64,000 nucleotides of DNA from MWEH01 sp964392385 (GCA_964392385.1 CAYMPR010000004.1:1-64000); one strand, 5' to 3'. Numbered from the stretch's first letter, positions 33,632-43,171 are shown. Program-made: numbers and translations. The notes: a model not told the origin generated them from the letters alone.

Positions 33632-34693
33632 TTATTTCTGTGCTATTTTGACTACCCAACCAAATGGATCTGGATATCTTCCACATTGAATTCCAGTAAG
33701 TTTATCATAGAGAAATTCAGTAATTTTTCCCATCTCAAAGTTATTAATAATATTATCCTTCCCATGCATACCGAGTACACCAACAGGCGAAATAACTGCT
33801 GCGGTTCCACTTCCAAAGATTTCAGTTAGTGTGCCTTTTTTTATACTTGATTCTATTTCATCAGTTGATATTCTGGTTTCTTCTATTGGGATGTTTTCAG
33901 CTTTCAATATTTTTATTACACTATCCCTTGTTATTCCGGGAAGAATTGAACCAACCAAAGCAGGAGTTTTCACGACTCCATCTATAACAAAAAATATGTT
34001 CATCGCGCCCACTTCCTCTGCATACTTTCTTTCTTTTGCATCTAGCCAGAGGGCCTGAGCATATCCTTTTTTGTTTGCTAAATCACCAGCAAGCAAAGAA
34101 GCTGCATAATTTCCCATGCATTTTACCTCTCCAGTTCCACCTAAAGGAGCACGGACATATTGTTCTTCAACCAATATTTTTGTAGGCTTAAGCCCAGCAG
34201 CATAATATGCTCCAACAGGTGAGAGAATAATGAAGAAGCGATACTCATGTCCTGGGTGAACTCCTAACATAGCATCTTTCGCAATCAATGTAGGCCTAAT
34301 ATATAGAGAGGTGCCTGGGTTAGATGGAATCCAGTCTTTTTCTAGTAGTAGTAATTCATTCAACGATTTTAACACTAAATCAACATCTAGAGTAGGCATG
34401 CACATACGAAGCGCGCCCTTATTCATTCTATTAAAATTATCTCTTGGACGAAACAATGTAATTTCATTTTTTTCATTTTTATATGCTTTTAGCCCTTCAA
34501 AAATCCCCTGTCCATAATGCAATACACATGTAGATGGCTCCAGTGCAAACGGCCCATAAGGAATGATTTCGGGCTCTTTCCAATTACCATTTTCATAATC
34601 CATTACCAACATATGGTCAGTAAAAAACTTACCAAACCCAAGCGATGTTGAATCTGGCTTAACTTTAGGATTCTTATTCAATGTTATCTTCAT
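33632..34693 (-). CDS. ilvE: Branched-chain amino acid aminotransferase
   Basis: Last step of valine, leucine and isoleucine synthesis and first step of their breakdown; PLP fold type IV. 353 residues, the long (type II) form. LHYGQGIFEGLKAYKNEKNE, RFFIILSPVGAYYAAGLKP, the PLP lysine in GTGEVKCMGNYAASLLA, and EIFGSGTAAVISPVGVL. GGAGA precedes the ATG; 3 bases after the yigZ stop. Confidence 0.96.
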   Translation of the reverse strand: MKITLNKNPKVKPDSTSLGFGKFFTDHMLVMDYENGNWKEPEIIPYGPFALEPSTCVLHYGQGIFEGLKAYKNEKNEITLFRPRDNFNRMNKGALRMCMPTLDVDLVLKSLNELLLLEKDWIPSNPGTSLYIRPTLIAKDAMLGVHPGHEYRFFIILSPVGAYYAAGLKPTKILVEEQYVRAPLGGTGEVKCMGNYAASLLAGDLANKKGYAQALWLDAKERKYAEEVGAMNIFFVIDGVVKTPALVGSILPGITRDSVIKILKAENIPIEETRISTDEIESSIKKGTLTEIFGSGTAAVISPVGVLGMHGKDNIINNFEMGKITEFLYDKLTGIQCGRYPDPFGWVVKIAQK

Positions 34694-34696
34694 TTT

Positions 34697-35326
34697 TTAT
34701 CTCCTATACCCAGTATATTCTTCTCTTATAATAACTGGTTTTATTCTTCCTAGTGTTAGACAATCTATCATTTTCAAAAAATCTTGGCTACGTTCAATAG
34801 GAACAGCAATATTCATCATCACCGAGGTGGAATAGTCTATTCCAGTTAACATAAATCCCTGTTCTTCCAGTTTCGTATTTATCATAGTTGCTTCAGAATA
34901 AGTCGCGGGAAGAGAATATATTATAGACCAAGACATGAGTTTTTTAACTGCTATTTTAATTGTTTCTGCTACGCAAAGCGCATATGCTCTTGCAAGGCCT
35001 GAAACACCCAATTTAGTTCCTCCAAAGTAGCGGGTAACAAAACATGCGACTCCAGATAATGAATTGTTCTTTAATGCTACTTTAATCGGCTGAGCTGCAG
35101 AACCCATAGGTTCTCCATCATCAGAGGCTTTTTCTTCATTTTTCCCAGGAATTCCTATGATTGCGTAACAATGATGAGATGCATCTGGGTACTTATCTTT
35201 TTCTAATTTTAATAACTCCATACCCTCTTCTAAACTTAATATAGGGGAGAGAGTGCATATAAATATACTTTTTTTAATCACATATTTATACTCAACTGTG
35301 TTTTCGATTGTTAGAAAATCTTTCAT
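34697..35326 (-). CDS. yigZ: YigZ/IMPACT-family protein
   Basis: 209 residues. ASDDGEPMGSAAQPIKVAL and FVTRYFGGTKLGVSGLARAY are the UPF0029 (Impact N-terminal) signature; a C-terminal DUF1949 ferredoxin-like domain follows. The eukaryotic relative IMPACT regulates Gcn2; the bacterial function is not settled. Overlaps the tyrS stop by four bases (ATGA). Confidence 0.92.
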   Translation of the reverse strand: MKDFLTIENTVEYKYVIKKSIFICTLSPILSLEEGMELLKLEKDKYPDASHHCYAIIGIPGKNEEKASDDGEPMGSAAQPIKVALKNNSLSGVACFVTRYFGGTKLGVSGLARAYALCVAETIKIAVKKLMSWSIIYSLPATYSEATMINTKLEEQGFMLTGIDYSTSVMMNIAVPIERSQDFLKMIDCLTLGRIKPVIIREEYTGYRR

Positions 35327-36555
35327 TCAGATAACACTTTAATATGTGCCTTTTTTCCCTTGTGGACGATATAGCCATCTTCCTGTTGTTTCTCGTTAAT
35401 ATTGTATTCGAAAGAAGTTATTAATTCTTCATCTACTTTAATTCCGCCACCCTCTATGAGTCTCTTTGCTTCACTTCTAGTGGTAGCAAGTTTAAGATTA
35501 AGCAAAATATCGACAATGTTAGTACACTTGTTGCTAATTCTTGCAGTAGGCATCTCTTCCCCACCAGAAAAGGCTCCTTTTGCAAGCTCTCTTGCATTAT
35601 TTGCTTCTATAACACCATGAACAATTTTAGTTACTTCATAGGCAAGTGTTTCTTTTGCGATATTAATATCTTTGTCAAAAGTTTTAACACCATCCCTAAT
35701 TACAAAACAATTAGTTAATCTGTTAATATCCTCAACAGAAAGATAAGTTAAAAACATTAAACAATTCCTGACATCACTATCATCTACATTTCGGAAATAT
35801 TGGTAAAAATCATATGGAGAGGTCTTTTTAGGGTCAAGCCATAAGGCACCATTCATCGTTTTACCCATCTTTTTACCATCTGACGTTAATAAGAGAGAGA
35901 AAGTCATTGCAAATGCAGGTTTTTGTTCCTTCCTTCTTATTAAATCGGCACCTGCTAGGATATTGGACCATTGATCATCACCTCCGCACTGGAGTTTACA
36001 ACCATATTTATTAAAAAGAACCAAAAAGTCATATGCTTGCATTAGCATATAATTAAATTCTAGAAAAGATAGCCCTTTTTCCATTCTAGACTTAAAGCAT
36101 TCCGCGGCAAGCATTCTATTAACAGTAAATTGTGAGCCAACATCTCTTAAAAAATCGACATAATTTAAGTTTAACAACCAGTCTGCATTATTTTCTATAA
36201 TTGCAGCATTAGGTCCCTCAAAAGAGAAAAATTTCGCCATTTGCAATTTGAATCTTTCGACATTATTATTTATGGTTTCTTTGTCCATTATTGAACGCAT
36301 GTCCGTTCTTCCAGATGGATCGCCTACCATTGCTGTTCCACCACCAATAAGTACAATAGGCTTATGGCCAGCCTTTTGTAAATGGCTCATTGCCATCAAA
36401 ACCAAGAAATGGCCTACATGCAAGCTGTCAGCGGTAGGATCAAACCCAACATAAAACGTGGTGCTTTCTTTACCCATAAGCTCATACAAATCATCTTCAA
36501 ATACGGTTTGCTTGATAAAGCCTCGCTCTCTAAGTATGTCTATAATGTTGCTCAT
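35323..36555 (-). CDS. tyrS: Tyrosyl-tRNA synthetase
   Basis: 410 residues. Start chosen at ATG 36555 (MSNIIDILRERGFIKQ); the TTG further up is part of the GGAGGAG ribosome site. HIGH-type motif in GFDPTADSLHVGHFLVLM, tyrosine pocket QAYDFLVLFNKYGCKLQCGG, KMSKS-type DGKKMGKTMNGALW, and a C-terminal S4 domain (ATTRSEAKRLIEGGGIKVDE). No T-box precedes it; a conventional promoter does. Confidence 0.97.
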   Translation of the reverse strand: MSNIIDILRERGFIKQTVFEDDLYELMGKESTTFYVGFDPTADSLHVGHFLVLMAMSHLQKAGHKPIVLIGGGTAMVGDPSGRTDMRSIMDKETINNNVERFKLQMAKFFSFEGPNAAIIENNADWLLNLNYVDFLRDVGSQFTVNRMLAAECFKSRMEKGLSFLEFNYMLMQAYDFLVLFNKYGCKLQCGGDDQWSNILAGADLIRRKEQKPAFAMTFSLLLTSDGKKMGKTMNGALWLDPKKTSPYDFYQYFRNVDDSDVRNCLMFLTYLSVEDINRLTNCFVIRDGVKTFDKDINIAKETLAYEVTKIVHGVIEANNARELAKGAFSGGEEMPTARISNKCTNIVDILLNLKLATTRSEAKRLIEGGGIKVDEELITSFEYNINEKQQEDGYIVHKGKKAHIKVLSE

Positions 36556-36597
36556 CAGCTCCTCCAAGTTTAGTGATTAATTTTTTTAATTACGCAA

Positions 36598-36626
36598 ATT
36601 CTAGCACAATGCACCACTTATTGCAA
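36598..36626 (-). promoter_or_regulatory. Promoter of tyrS-yigZ-ilvE
   Basis: TTGCAA (36626-36621), 17-bp spacer, TAGAAT (36603-36598) with TGC in front (extended -10). About 35 bases of leader to the tyrS ribosome site. Confidence 0.7.
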
Positions 36627-36703
36627 CAAATAACCCTAGAACTAGGCATATAATAGGTTACATAAAGTTGGCTTTAGAAAGACACTACATATATAAAACA
36701 GAA

Positions 36704-37990
36704 TTATTTAGAATAATATTTTTTATTTAAAAGTTCAACCGCTAAATTGTATTGCGCTGGCTCCCCAATAGTTTCAAAAACAAACTTATATATAGAATAA
36801 TTAATGAAAAAATCTATTGTTTCGCCAAGCCTTACCGACACAAAGGGAGACTCCTTAATGCTAAAATTTAGATTAGTGGATTTATGTCCATTAAAGAAAA
36901 AACCATCTTTATTAAGCGTAAGAATACCTTCATCTACTTTAGCAAATCCTAAATTTTCGTCATCGTTTAAGAACAAAGTTACCTTTGTTTTTCTTTCGTA
37001 CTCTGGGGAATTATCTATTTTCTTTTGCATCTCTTTTCTCTGGAATTCATACCATAGATCTATACGGTCAAAAGATAGATCGTTATCACTTTTGGGCGAT
37101 ATTTTACCAAGAGGGTCTATTTTTATAGTGTTTTTACAATTTGAGCAATACATTTCATCGCCATTTGAAACCATAGCGCATTCTTTCAAGCATTTAGGGC
37201 ATTGGTTTAATAGAAAATCTAAGCCATAAGTTAAAGAGATTCTTTTTGATTTTGGAACAAAATATAATTGTTTTTCCTGTTGATAAATCATTTCATTATA
37301 GCTAAAAGCCTCATCAACTACTTGTCTAATCTTCTCTATGCTAAATTCCTTTACTTCTTCCTTGCTTAATAGAAGTCTACCCCTTGCTTCAAGGGGAGTG
37401 CCCTTTCTCATTTTATTAGCATATCTAGGCCTTTGCAAATATCCTCCAGGGGTATAAGTAAACACCACAGGGACATTTAAGTATTTAATTAGCTTTAAGG
37501 TTGCATCTGAGACGTAACCAGGCTTCCCATCAATAGAAACCCTTCCTTCTGGATAAATTCCTATACTAGTACCGTTATCCACAAAAAACTTCATAGCCTT
37601 TATGCATTCAAAATCGGCAGAAAATTGTTTTTTGGGTATTATATTCCCAAGTATTCTAAAAAAAATGGCCAAAAATTTGTCATAAAACAAGTTTGCAGCT
37701 ACAACAAAAGCCATACGCTTATTTTTGAGCAAGGTCATCATTCCAGAAAAATCAATTCCATTTACATGCGCCCCAAGCGCAAGTACTGGACCGTCGATTT
37801 TTTCAATCTCTTTTATATCTTCTAAATTTGGTCTAATACCAAGTATTCTAGACCAGTTTAAAACCAGCAAATACCAAAACCCATATTTAAATTTAGTAGG
37901 GATTTTATATTTCGGCTTTGTGCGTCGAATCTTTCTCTCTTTTATCCTAGTTTTTCTGCGTTCAATGCGTTTTTCTTGCTTTTCTTTCAT
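36704..37990 (-). CDS. PlsC-like acyltransferase with zinc ribbon
   Basis: 428 residues. A strongly basic N-terminus (first 30 residues, mainly K, R and E) precedes an acyltransferase domain: HVNGIDFSG is the Hx4D catalytic motif (here HVNGID), and IYPEGRVSIDG the EGR motif. The glycerol-phosphate acyltransferase family makes phosphatidic acid. About residues 265-295 hold a zinc ribbon (CPKC and CSNC), followed by an uncharacterised C-terminal beta-rich domain of about 120 residues. This fusion is not the standard PlsC layout, so the acceptor may differ. It is driven by the tandem promoter repeat directly upstream. Confidence 0.8.
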   Translation of the reverse strand: MKEKQEKRIERRKTRIKERKIRRTKPKYKIPTKFKYGFWYLLVLNWSRILGIRPNLEDIKEIEKIDGPVLALGAHVNGIDFSGMMTLLKNKRMAFVVAANLFYDKFLAIFFRILGNIIPKKQFSADFECIKAMKFFVDNGTSIGIYPEGRVSIDGKPGYVSDATLKLIKYLNVPVVFTYTPGGYLQRPRYANKMRKGTPLEARGRLLLSKEEVKEFSIEKIRQVVDEAFSYNEMIYQQEKQLYFVPKSKRISLTYGLDFLLNQCPKCLKECAMVSNGDEMYCSNCKNTIKIDPLGKISPKSDNDLSFDRIDLWYEFQRKEMQKKIDNSPEYERKTKVTLFLNDDENLGFAKVDEGILTLNKDGFFFNGHKSTNLNFSIKESPFVSVRLGETIDFFINYSIYKFVFETIGEPAQYNLAVELLNKKYYSK

Positions 37991-38015
37991 TCACCTTCCC
38001 CCATCCTATATGGTT

Positions 38016-38186
38016 ATGTTAACACAATGATTTTCTTATCTCAACTAATACGCCTTCCCTTCGTAAAGCCATTTTAATTTATTTTAGCGTATAGAATTTT
38101 TAATCTCAACTAATACGCCTTCCCTTCTTAAAGCCATTTAAATTTATTTTAGAGTATAGAATTTCTAATCTCAACTAATACGCCTT
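38016..38186 (-). repeat. 65-bp tandem repeat, each copy carrying a promoter
   Basis: Two full copies (38041-38105 and 38106-38170, 61 of 65 bases identical) and a 16-base partial third (38171-38186). Because the -35 falls at the copy boundary, three promoter-like pairs result on the minus strand. Each is TTGAGA, exactly 17 bp, then TAAAAT, TAAAAT or TAACAT: -35 at 38174-38169, 38109-38104 and 38044-38039; -10 at 38151-38146, 38086-38081 and 38021-38016. Each copy also contains a tiny open frame starting MALRREGVLVEI. The array ends 26 bases before the PlsC-like start. Confidence 0.85.
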
Positions 38187-38288
38187 TGAGTATTTCTATA
38201 GCAATGTTTAAAGGAAAAGATAAAAAATTTGTCATTTCTCGGATAATTTAGTGGACAATTTAAGGCACAATAAATAACTGTATTCGAT

Positions 38289-40814
38289 TTATTCAAACAT
38301 CCTCTCATTGATGCTAGTTATTTTTCTCTTTCTATTCACTGCACCTATAATTGTCCAAATACCTGTAAATAATATTAAACTTCCGACAAATATTACTGGT
38401 AAAGATATAGGGATGAAATTAATGGATATATATTTATCAATCAAAGATGCAAATACTGGCATAATCAAATTAACCAAATAACTCATTACTAATCCCATCA
38501 AGCTGCCTGCAAGAGAAATGATTAGTCCTTCTGCGAAAGAATACTTAACATACTCCCGATTAGACATGCCCGCAACCTTATATAATTTAATTTCATTTCT
38601 CCTATCGTAAGCTGTCACGACTGAAATATTAATTACTCCAATAATTCCAACAAAGTAAATAACAAATTGAAGTATTTTGAGCAAAGTACTTACGCCGGAA
38701 AAGTTTTCATGTGTAGATAGTGCCCATTCACGATAAGATAAGGCATAACATTCCTTTTTCCCCAACCCTTCAACGGCAGACCGAAGTCTAATAAAGGTCT
38801 CCGAAAGATTTACACCCTCTTCTGCTTGTGAGATAAAAACTGCACTTTCTATAAGATGATCTATGTTCTCAAACTTACAGTATCCTATTCTGTCATACTC
38901 GCTTACCGTATAGTCAATTCCAATAACAGTAAAATTATATGTTACATCATCATAATCGGTGCGGATTGGGTTTACTGAGATTGTATCTCCAATTTTTACA
39001 CCAAGTCTAACAAACATATCGTTTGACAGAACAATTCCATTCTCAGTTTGATCCCATGTTTCCTTATCCACATATTTGAATTCTTCAGAACAATATTCTA
39101 GCGTCTCGAATTGATCAAGCCCATATATTGACCATTCTTTTTTTTCAGTGCCAGGTACTATAAAATTGACCACACTATAATAACCAGTGCCGGAAATTCC
39201 CTCCACACTATTTATTAATTCTTTAGTATCTGAATGAGGCGTTAAATCTGTAGAATAATTGGAAACAACAATGTAATCCGCATCATATCTTGATTTAAAT
39301 GGGACTACAGCATAATTCACTAATTCTATAACTTCAAAAACCAAAAAAGCTAGTACTGTTATAACAGCTATCATTAAAGTGACTGTCCTCAAGGCTTTGT
39401 TTCTAAGTGTACTAAAACCTGCAAGTGTAAATACTCCAGTTTTGCTAATTTTTCTAGAAATAAACCCTAAAAACTTAAGAAAGTAAGATATAGCACAATA
39501 TAACCAAAAAATTAAAATCAACACTAAAACTGGCGAAAGGTATAAAGTGTAGTCCTTCGGTAAAAAGATAAGTGCTATAGCTATAGATGCGAGTAAAACA
39601 GAGCTAATCAAGAAGAGGAAAGGTTTAATGTTTTTTGTAATTTTGTCCGATTTAGAAGATAATTCTCTAATCGATTTTTTCCCGACTGACATTATTGGAG
39701 AAATAGTTGCCAAAATGCTTACAAAAAGAGCTAATAAAAAAGCCACTAGGTATTTCCAAAAAGAATAATCTAATGACGCTTGAACTTTAGGAATCAATGT
39801 AAAGGCGGCTATCCCCATTGCAGCCCTACCTAGTAACAAGCCTAATAATCCACCACAAACGCCATAGAAAATGACCTCTATCATTAGAATTAACACCACT
39901 TGTTTTGGAGTTGCACCTGCTGCCTTAAAAATAATCATTTCTGACATTCTATTACGTGCAACAATTAGATATGATGTAAACAATATCATCATCATAGTAC
40001 CAACCAAGAAAACAAGCGCTACGGTAAGTAATGTTGTATTGTTTCTAACAATCTCATATACTCTTGAAATACTATTTCCTTCCCCAATCTTTACTGCTGG
40101 GAAATTTTCTTCAAAAATATCATAATACTCTTCGTACAAATCAGCCGATAAAAAATCAATATATACAGCATTAACTTGGCCTTGATTACCAACTGAAGAA
40201 AAATCAACAAGAATATTCTTATCTGCTGGTGAAGAAAATATTCCTTCATTTTTGGCGATATATTCAACTATCATTTCTGTGTATTTATTGAATGTAGGCA
40301 CATAAATTTGGACTAATTGCCCCACCTTAATTGAGTTTTTTATTGCAAAACTCTCCCCGACAATGACTCTACTATATCCTCCAATTAGCCTATAATCTAT
40401 ATCTGCATTTTCCGTCTTTTCATCAAAAATTGCATAATAATTTAGAGGTCTTTTTTCAAAGTAGTATTCTAAGTCCGTAGCTTCAAGCAACACTGTTAGG
40501 GAGTCATTTTCCGTTTTTAAAATTGTATTAAATTTTGTAAAATAAAACGCAGAATTGATGTCAGCAGGGTCTAAAAAGCTCTTCACACGTGCTTCGCTAA
40601 AAAATTCAATGCTACCAAGATTTTCGCCAAGTAACATGTCTGAACCCTGTGCAATTCTATCGTATTCTGCCATATTTATATTGTAAAAAATATCAAACAT
40701 AGATAATGAAATGAAAAACATAGCACTAACAATAATTATCGTTAAAATAATAACAAAGACTTGGCCTTTGTTACTTTCAATGCTTCTTAAGGTGTTTTTG
40801 ATTAATATATTCAA
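38289..40814 (-). CDS. FtsX-like ABC transporter permease
   Basis: 841 residues from the TTG at 40814 (GGAAGG is 7 bases upstream; the longer TTG at 40829 is part of that region). Ten predicted helices: one near residue 25, three at about 265-380, two at 400-460, one near 480, and three at 690-835. The two FtsX domains flank large extracytoplasmic regions (about 45-260 and 510-680). This is the type VII ABC (MacB/LolC/BceB) architecture, which works by mechanotransmission and not by a membrane channel. Together with the ATPase and the anchored protein it forms one system; the substrate is unknown. Confidence 0.85.
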   Translation of the reverse strand: MNILIKNTLRSIESNKGQVFVIILTIIIVSAMFFISLSMFDIFYNINMAEYDRIAQGSDMLLGENLGSIEFFSEARVKSFLDPADINSAFYFTKFNTILKTENDSLTVLLEATDLEYYFEKRPLNYYAIFDEKTENADIDYRLIGGYSRVIVGESFAIKNSIKVGQLVQIYVPTFNKYTEMIVEYIAKNEGIFSSPADKNILVDFSSVGNQGQVNAVYIDFLSADLYEEYYDIFEENFPAVKIGEGNSISRVYEIVRNNTTLLTVALVFLVGTMMMILFTSYLIVARNRMSEMIIFKAAGATPKQVVLILMIEVIFYGVCGGLLGLLLGRAAMGIAAFTLIPKVQASLDYSFWKYLVAFLLALFVSILATISPIMSVGKKSIRELSSKSDKITKNIKPFLFLISSVLLASIAIALIFLPKDYTLYLSPVLVLILIFWLYCAISYFLKFLGFISRKISKTGVFTLAGFSTLRNKALRTVTLMIAVITVLAFLVFEVIELVNYAVVPFKSRYDADYIVVSNYSTDLTPHSDTKELINSVEGISGTGYYSVVNFIVPGTEKKEWSIYGLDQFETLEYCSEEFKYVDKETWDQTENGIVLSNDMFVRLGVKIGDTISVNPIRTDYDDVTYNFTVIGIDYTVSEYDRIGYCKFENIDHLIESAVFISQAEEGVNLSETFIRLRSAVEGLGKKECYALSYREWALSTHENFSGVSTLLKILQFVIYFVGIIGVINISVVTAYDRRNEIKLYKVAGMSNREYVKYSFAEGLIISLAGSLMGLVMSYLVNLIMPVFASLIDKYISINFIPISLPVIFVGSLILFTGIWTIIGAVNRKRKITSINERMFE

Positions 40815-40893
40815 GCTACATCCTTCCAATCTATTTTTTTTCTAAAAACAGAATATATTACTTGTTTCGCGATACCTATATAGACAATTTCCT

Positions 40894-40928
40894 TAATAAA
40901 TAAAGAGGTTATTTTTGGGTGAACCTCT
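40894..40928 (-). terminator. Terminator-like hairpin inside the ABC operon
   Basis: Minus strand AGAGGTT / AACCTCT (40928-40904), 11-base loop, followed by TTTATTTATT. It lies between the ATPase stop (40947) and the permease start (40814). It may reduce permease expression relative to the first two genes. The loop is rather large, so strength is uncertain. Confidence 0.5.
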
Positions 40929-40946
40929 GGCTTACTATCATAGTAC

Positions 40947-41645
40947 TTAACTATTAGTTGCTATTATTGGTGATGTTTCATTTACAGATGCTATTTCGCC
41001 ATCTTTTAATATTATAATTTTATTACCATAGTTTGCGTTTTCTATACTATGAGTAACTTGAATTATTGTGGTCTTCTTCTCTATATTTATAGCTTTTAGT
41101 ATTTCCATTATGGCATGACTATTTTTGCTATCCAGATTGCCAGTAGGTTCATCGAGCATAATAATCTTGGGTTGGAAAATCAGGGCTCTTGCTATAGCTA
41201 CTCTTTGCTGTTCCCCGCCTGAAATAGCTGATGGTAGTCTATCTTTATAATCTAAAATACCTAATTGAGACATTATTTCTTCGGCTTTTACTTCATAAGC
41301 AGCTAGTTTTTCGTTGTTAAGAATAATTGGCAATAGAATATTCTCTTTTACCGTTAAATATGGAGCTAAATTAAAGAATTGAAAAACAAAGCCAATTTGG
41401 GTTCTACGAATAACTGCTAGTTCTTTTTCAGGAAGCTTGGAAATGTCTTTTTCGAGGAATAAAACCTCCCCAAAATCCGGTTTATCTATTCCCCCAAGTA
41501 TTGTTAGTAAGGTCGATTTACCAGATCCAGAAGCGCCTTCAATGGAAATAAAATCCCCTTCGTTTACGGACAAAGAAATATTCCTTAATACTTCAGTACC
41601 CTTTACAAAACTCTTTGAAATATTCTTTGCTTCAAGTAATGGCAT
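40947..41645 (-). CDS. ABC transporter ATP-binding protein, LolD/MacB type
   Basis: 232 residues. Walker A GASGSGKSTLL, Q-loop FVFQFFNLAP, signature ISGGEQQRVAIARAL, Walker B IIMLDEPTGNLD, and a switch histidine in QVTHSIENA. The FFNLAPYLTV stretch after the Q-loop is characteristic of ATPases that serve FtsX-type permeases. It lies 14 bases downstream of the anchored unknown protein. Confidence 0.93.
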   Translation of the reverse strand: MPLLEAKNISKSFVKGTEVLRNISLSVNEGDFISIEGASGSGKSTLLTILGGIDKPDFGEVLFLEKDISKLPEKELAVIRRTQIGFVFQFFNLAPYLTVKENILLPIILNNEKLAAYEVKAEEIMSQLGILDYKDRLPSAISGGEQQRVAIARALIFQPKIIMLDEPTGNLDSKNSHAIMEILKAINIEKKTTIIQVTHSIENANYGNKIIILKDGEIASVNETSPIIATNS

Positions 41646-41659
41646 TTTCCCCTCCCTGG

Positions 41660-43171
41660 CTATTCTTCAACCATTAAATCATATGCTTGTAAATAGAGAT
41701 TTAGAGCAGTATTTACAAATATAGTGCTAAATATACTATTAAACCCTTCATAGAAAGTGGCGCTGTTTTGACTAAATGTATCATATGCTTCACTTAATGA
41801 ATCTATTTGTGCCTCTGATAATAGTAGAGCATCATCAATTGAATAGATTTCGTTAAATTCCATCTCAACTGTTTCGACTGTGTCAAGATATAAAATAATC
41901 TCATCATATTTCAGTTGTGCAAATTGAAGCATTTCTGTCTCGTTTTCAAATCCAGTTTCAATACTCCTTGCTTGAGTAAGGGCAGAAGATAATCTTGAGG
42001 CAAGCTGTGCCTTATCTTTAATCGTTTCGCTTTCAAAAAAGCCCTTTTCTAGACCCTTTGTAATAGAACGAGATATCGAAATCATACTGAGGTATAAGTA
42101 TGTCCTAGGATTCTCGACTTCTTCTGCTTGAGACCTAGCAATCCCTTCAAGCCCCATGTTTTCTATATTTAACATAGCATTAACCATCATCACTATAGTG
42201 AATTCAGCGGTATCACGATTTGAGGAAACCAACTCTCTAACATCATCTAATTTATTAAGAGCATTTATCCATTCTTCTTGTACGATATCAGAATAAAGTG
42301 GGTTAAGGGCTAGCGATGGAAAAGGAGAAGAGAAACCTAATGAATTTAATATTGCATCAACACCTCTATCTAGTAAAATTGTGTTCATTTCGCTTCCGGA
42401 TTGATATATCAACTCAGAGATTAATCTTGCTTGAGTCATTGAACCACCATTATTATCAAAATCCGATAAAAGCGAACTTAAATATATAAGCGATCTAAAC
42501 ACTGTTACAAATTCATCTCTATTTATCAAATCATTTGATTGCGACTGCTGGAAAAAAATCCCGTACGCAATCCTTGCAATTTCATCTTGAGTCAACATTG
42601 TGTTATCGGTTATCTGAGCAACAGCATCTAAATACATATTCAAATCAAAAATATTCATAATATATTTTTCTGGATTAAAAACTAGCTTTTTAATTTCTCT
42701 TCCTGTCCCTTCCTCAATACTTATCTCAACATCCGAGAAAAAGGCAATAAGGGCAAACACTCCCCTAAGATCTTCTTTATTCTCTGCATTTTCTAAGTCA
42801 AACACCTCGCTAGGATCCACAAGATTTTTCAAATATCTAGACAAGCTAAGTGCTTTCTCGCCAGAAATACCTGCGTTCCTAAAAGCAGCTAACAATTCTT
42901 TCCCAGAATCTAAAGAGATCAATCCTGTATCAGTAAGTCCTAAAAAGTCCATAATGAACTCTCTAATGCCACTTTTAAACTCATTTTGAACCTCTAAAGT
43001 GTAAAGAGTAGGCAAAACAGAAGAGTAGTTTTCCGCAGTTACAGTTCCTAGAGGCTCGGATTTGGTTTTTTCAGCTATTACTCCTATAACTGAAAATAGG
43101 AAAGCTATTAGCAAAATAGTTGCGATGATAATAATACCTTTGCTAGAAAAAATCTTTTTTAAAAATATCAT
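41660..43171 (-). CDS. Membrane-anchored extracytoplasmic protein of unknown function, ABC-linked
   Basis: I do not recognise this 503-residue protein. One hydrophobic segment (about 11-33, KGIIIIATILLIAFLFSVIG) follows the basic MIFLKKIFSSK, so it is anchored with the rest outside. The exported part is acidic, lacks cysteine, and is predicted almost wholly helical, with repeated leucine-rich stretches such as IAYGIFFQQSQSNDLINRDE and MLQFAQLKYDEIILYLDTVE. There is no lipobox. First gene of the operon with the ATPase and permease; by analogy it may be an adaptor or stalk protein. Promoter at 43243-43271. Confidence 0.75.
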   Translation of the reverse strand: MIFLKKIFSSKGIIIIATILLIAFLFSVIGVIAEKTKSEPLGTVTAENYSSVLPTLYTLEVQNEFKSGIREFIMDFLGLTDTGLISLDSGKELLAAFRNAGISGEKALSLSRYLKNLVDPSEVFDLENAENKEDLRGVFALIAFFSDVEISIEEGTGREIKKLVFNPEKYIMNIFDLNMYLDAVAQITDNTMLTQDEIARIAYGIFFQQSQSNDLINRDEFVTVFRSLIYLSSLLSDFDNNGGSMTQARLISELIYQSGSEMNTILLDRGVDAILNSLGFSSPFPSLALNPLYSDIVQEEWINALNKLDDVRELVSSNRDTAEFTIVMMVNAMLNIENMGLEGIARSQAEEVENPRTYLYLSMISISRSITKGLEKGFFESETIKDKAQLASRLSSALTQARSIETGFENETEMLQFAQLKYDEIILYLDTVETVEMEFNEIYSIDDALLLSEAQIDSLSEAYDTFSQNSATFYEGFNSIFSTIFVNTALNLYLQAYDLMVEE

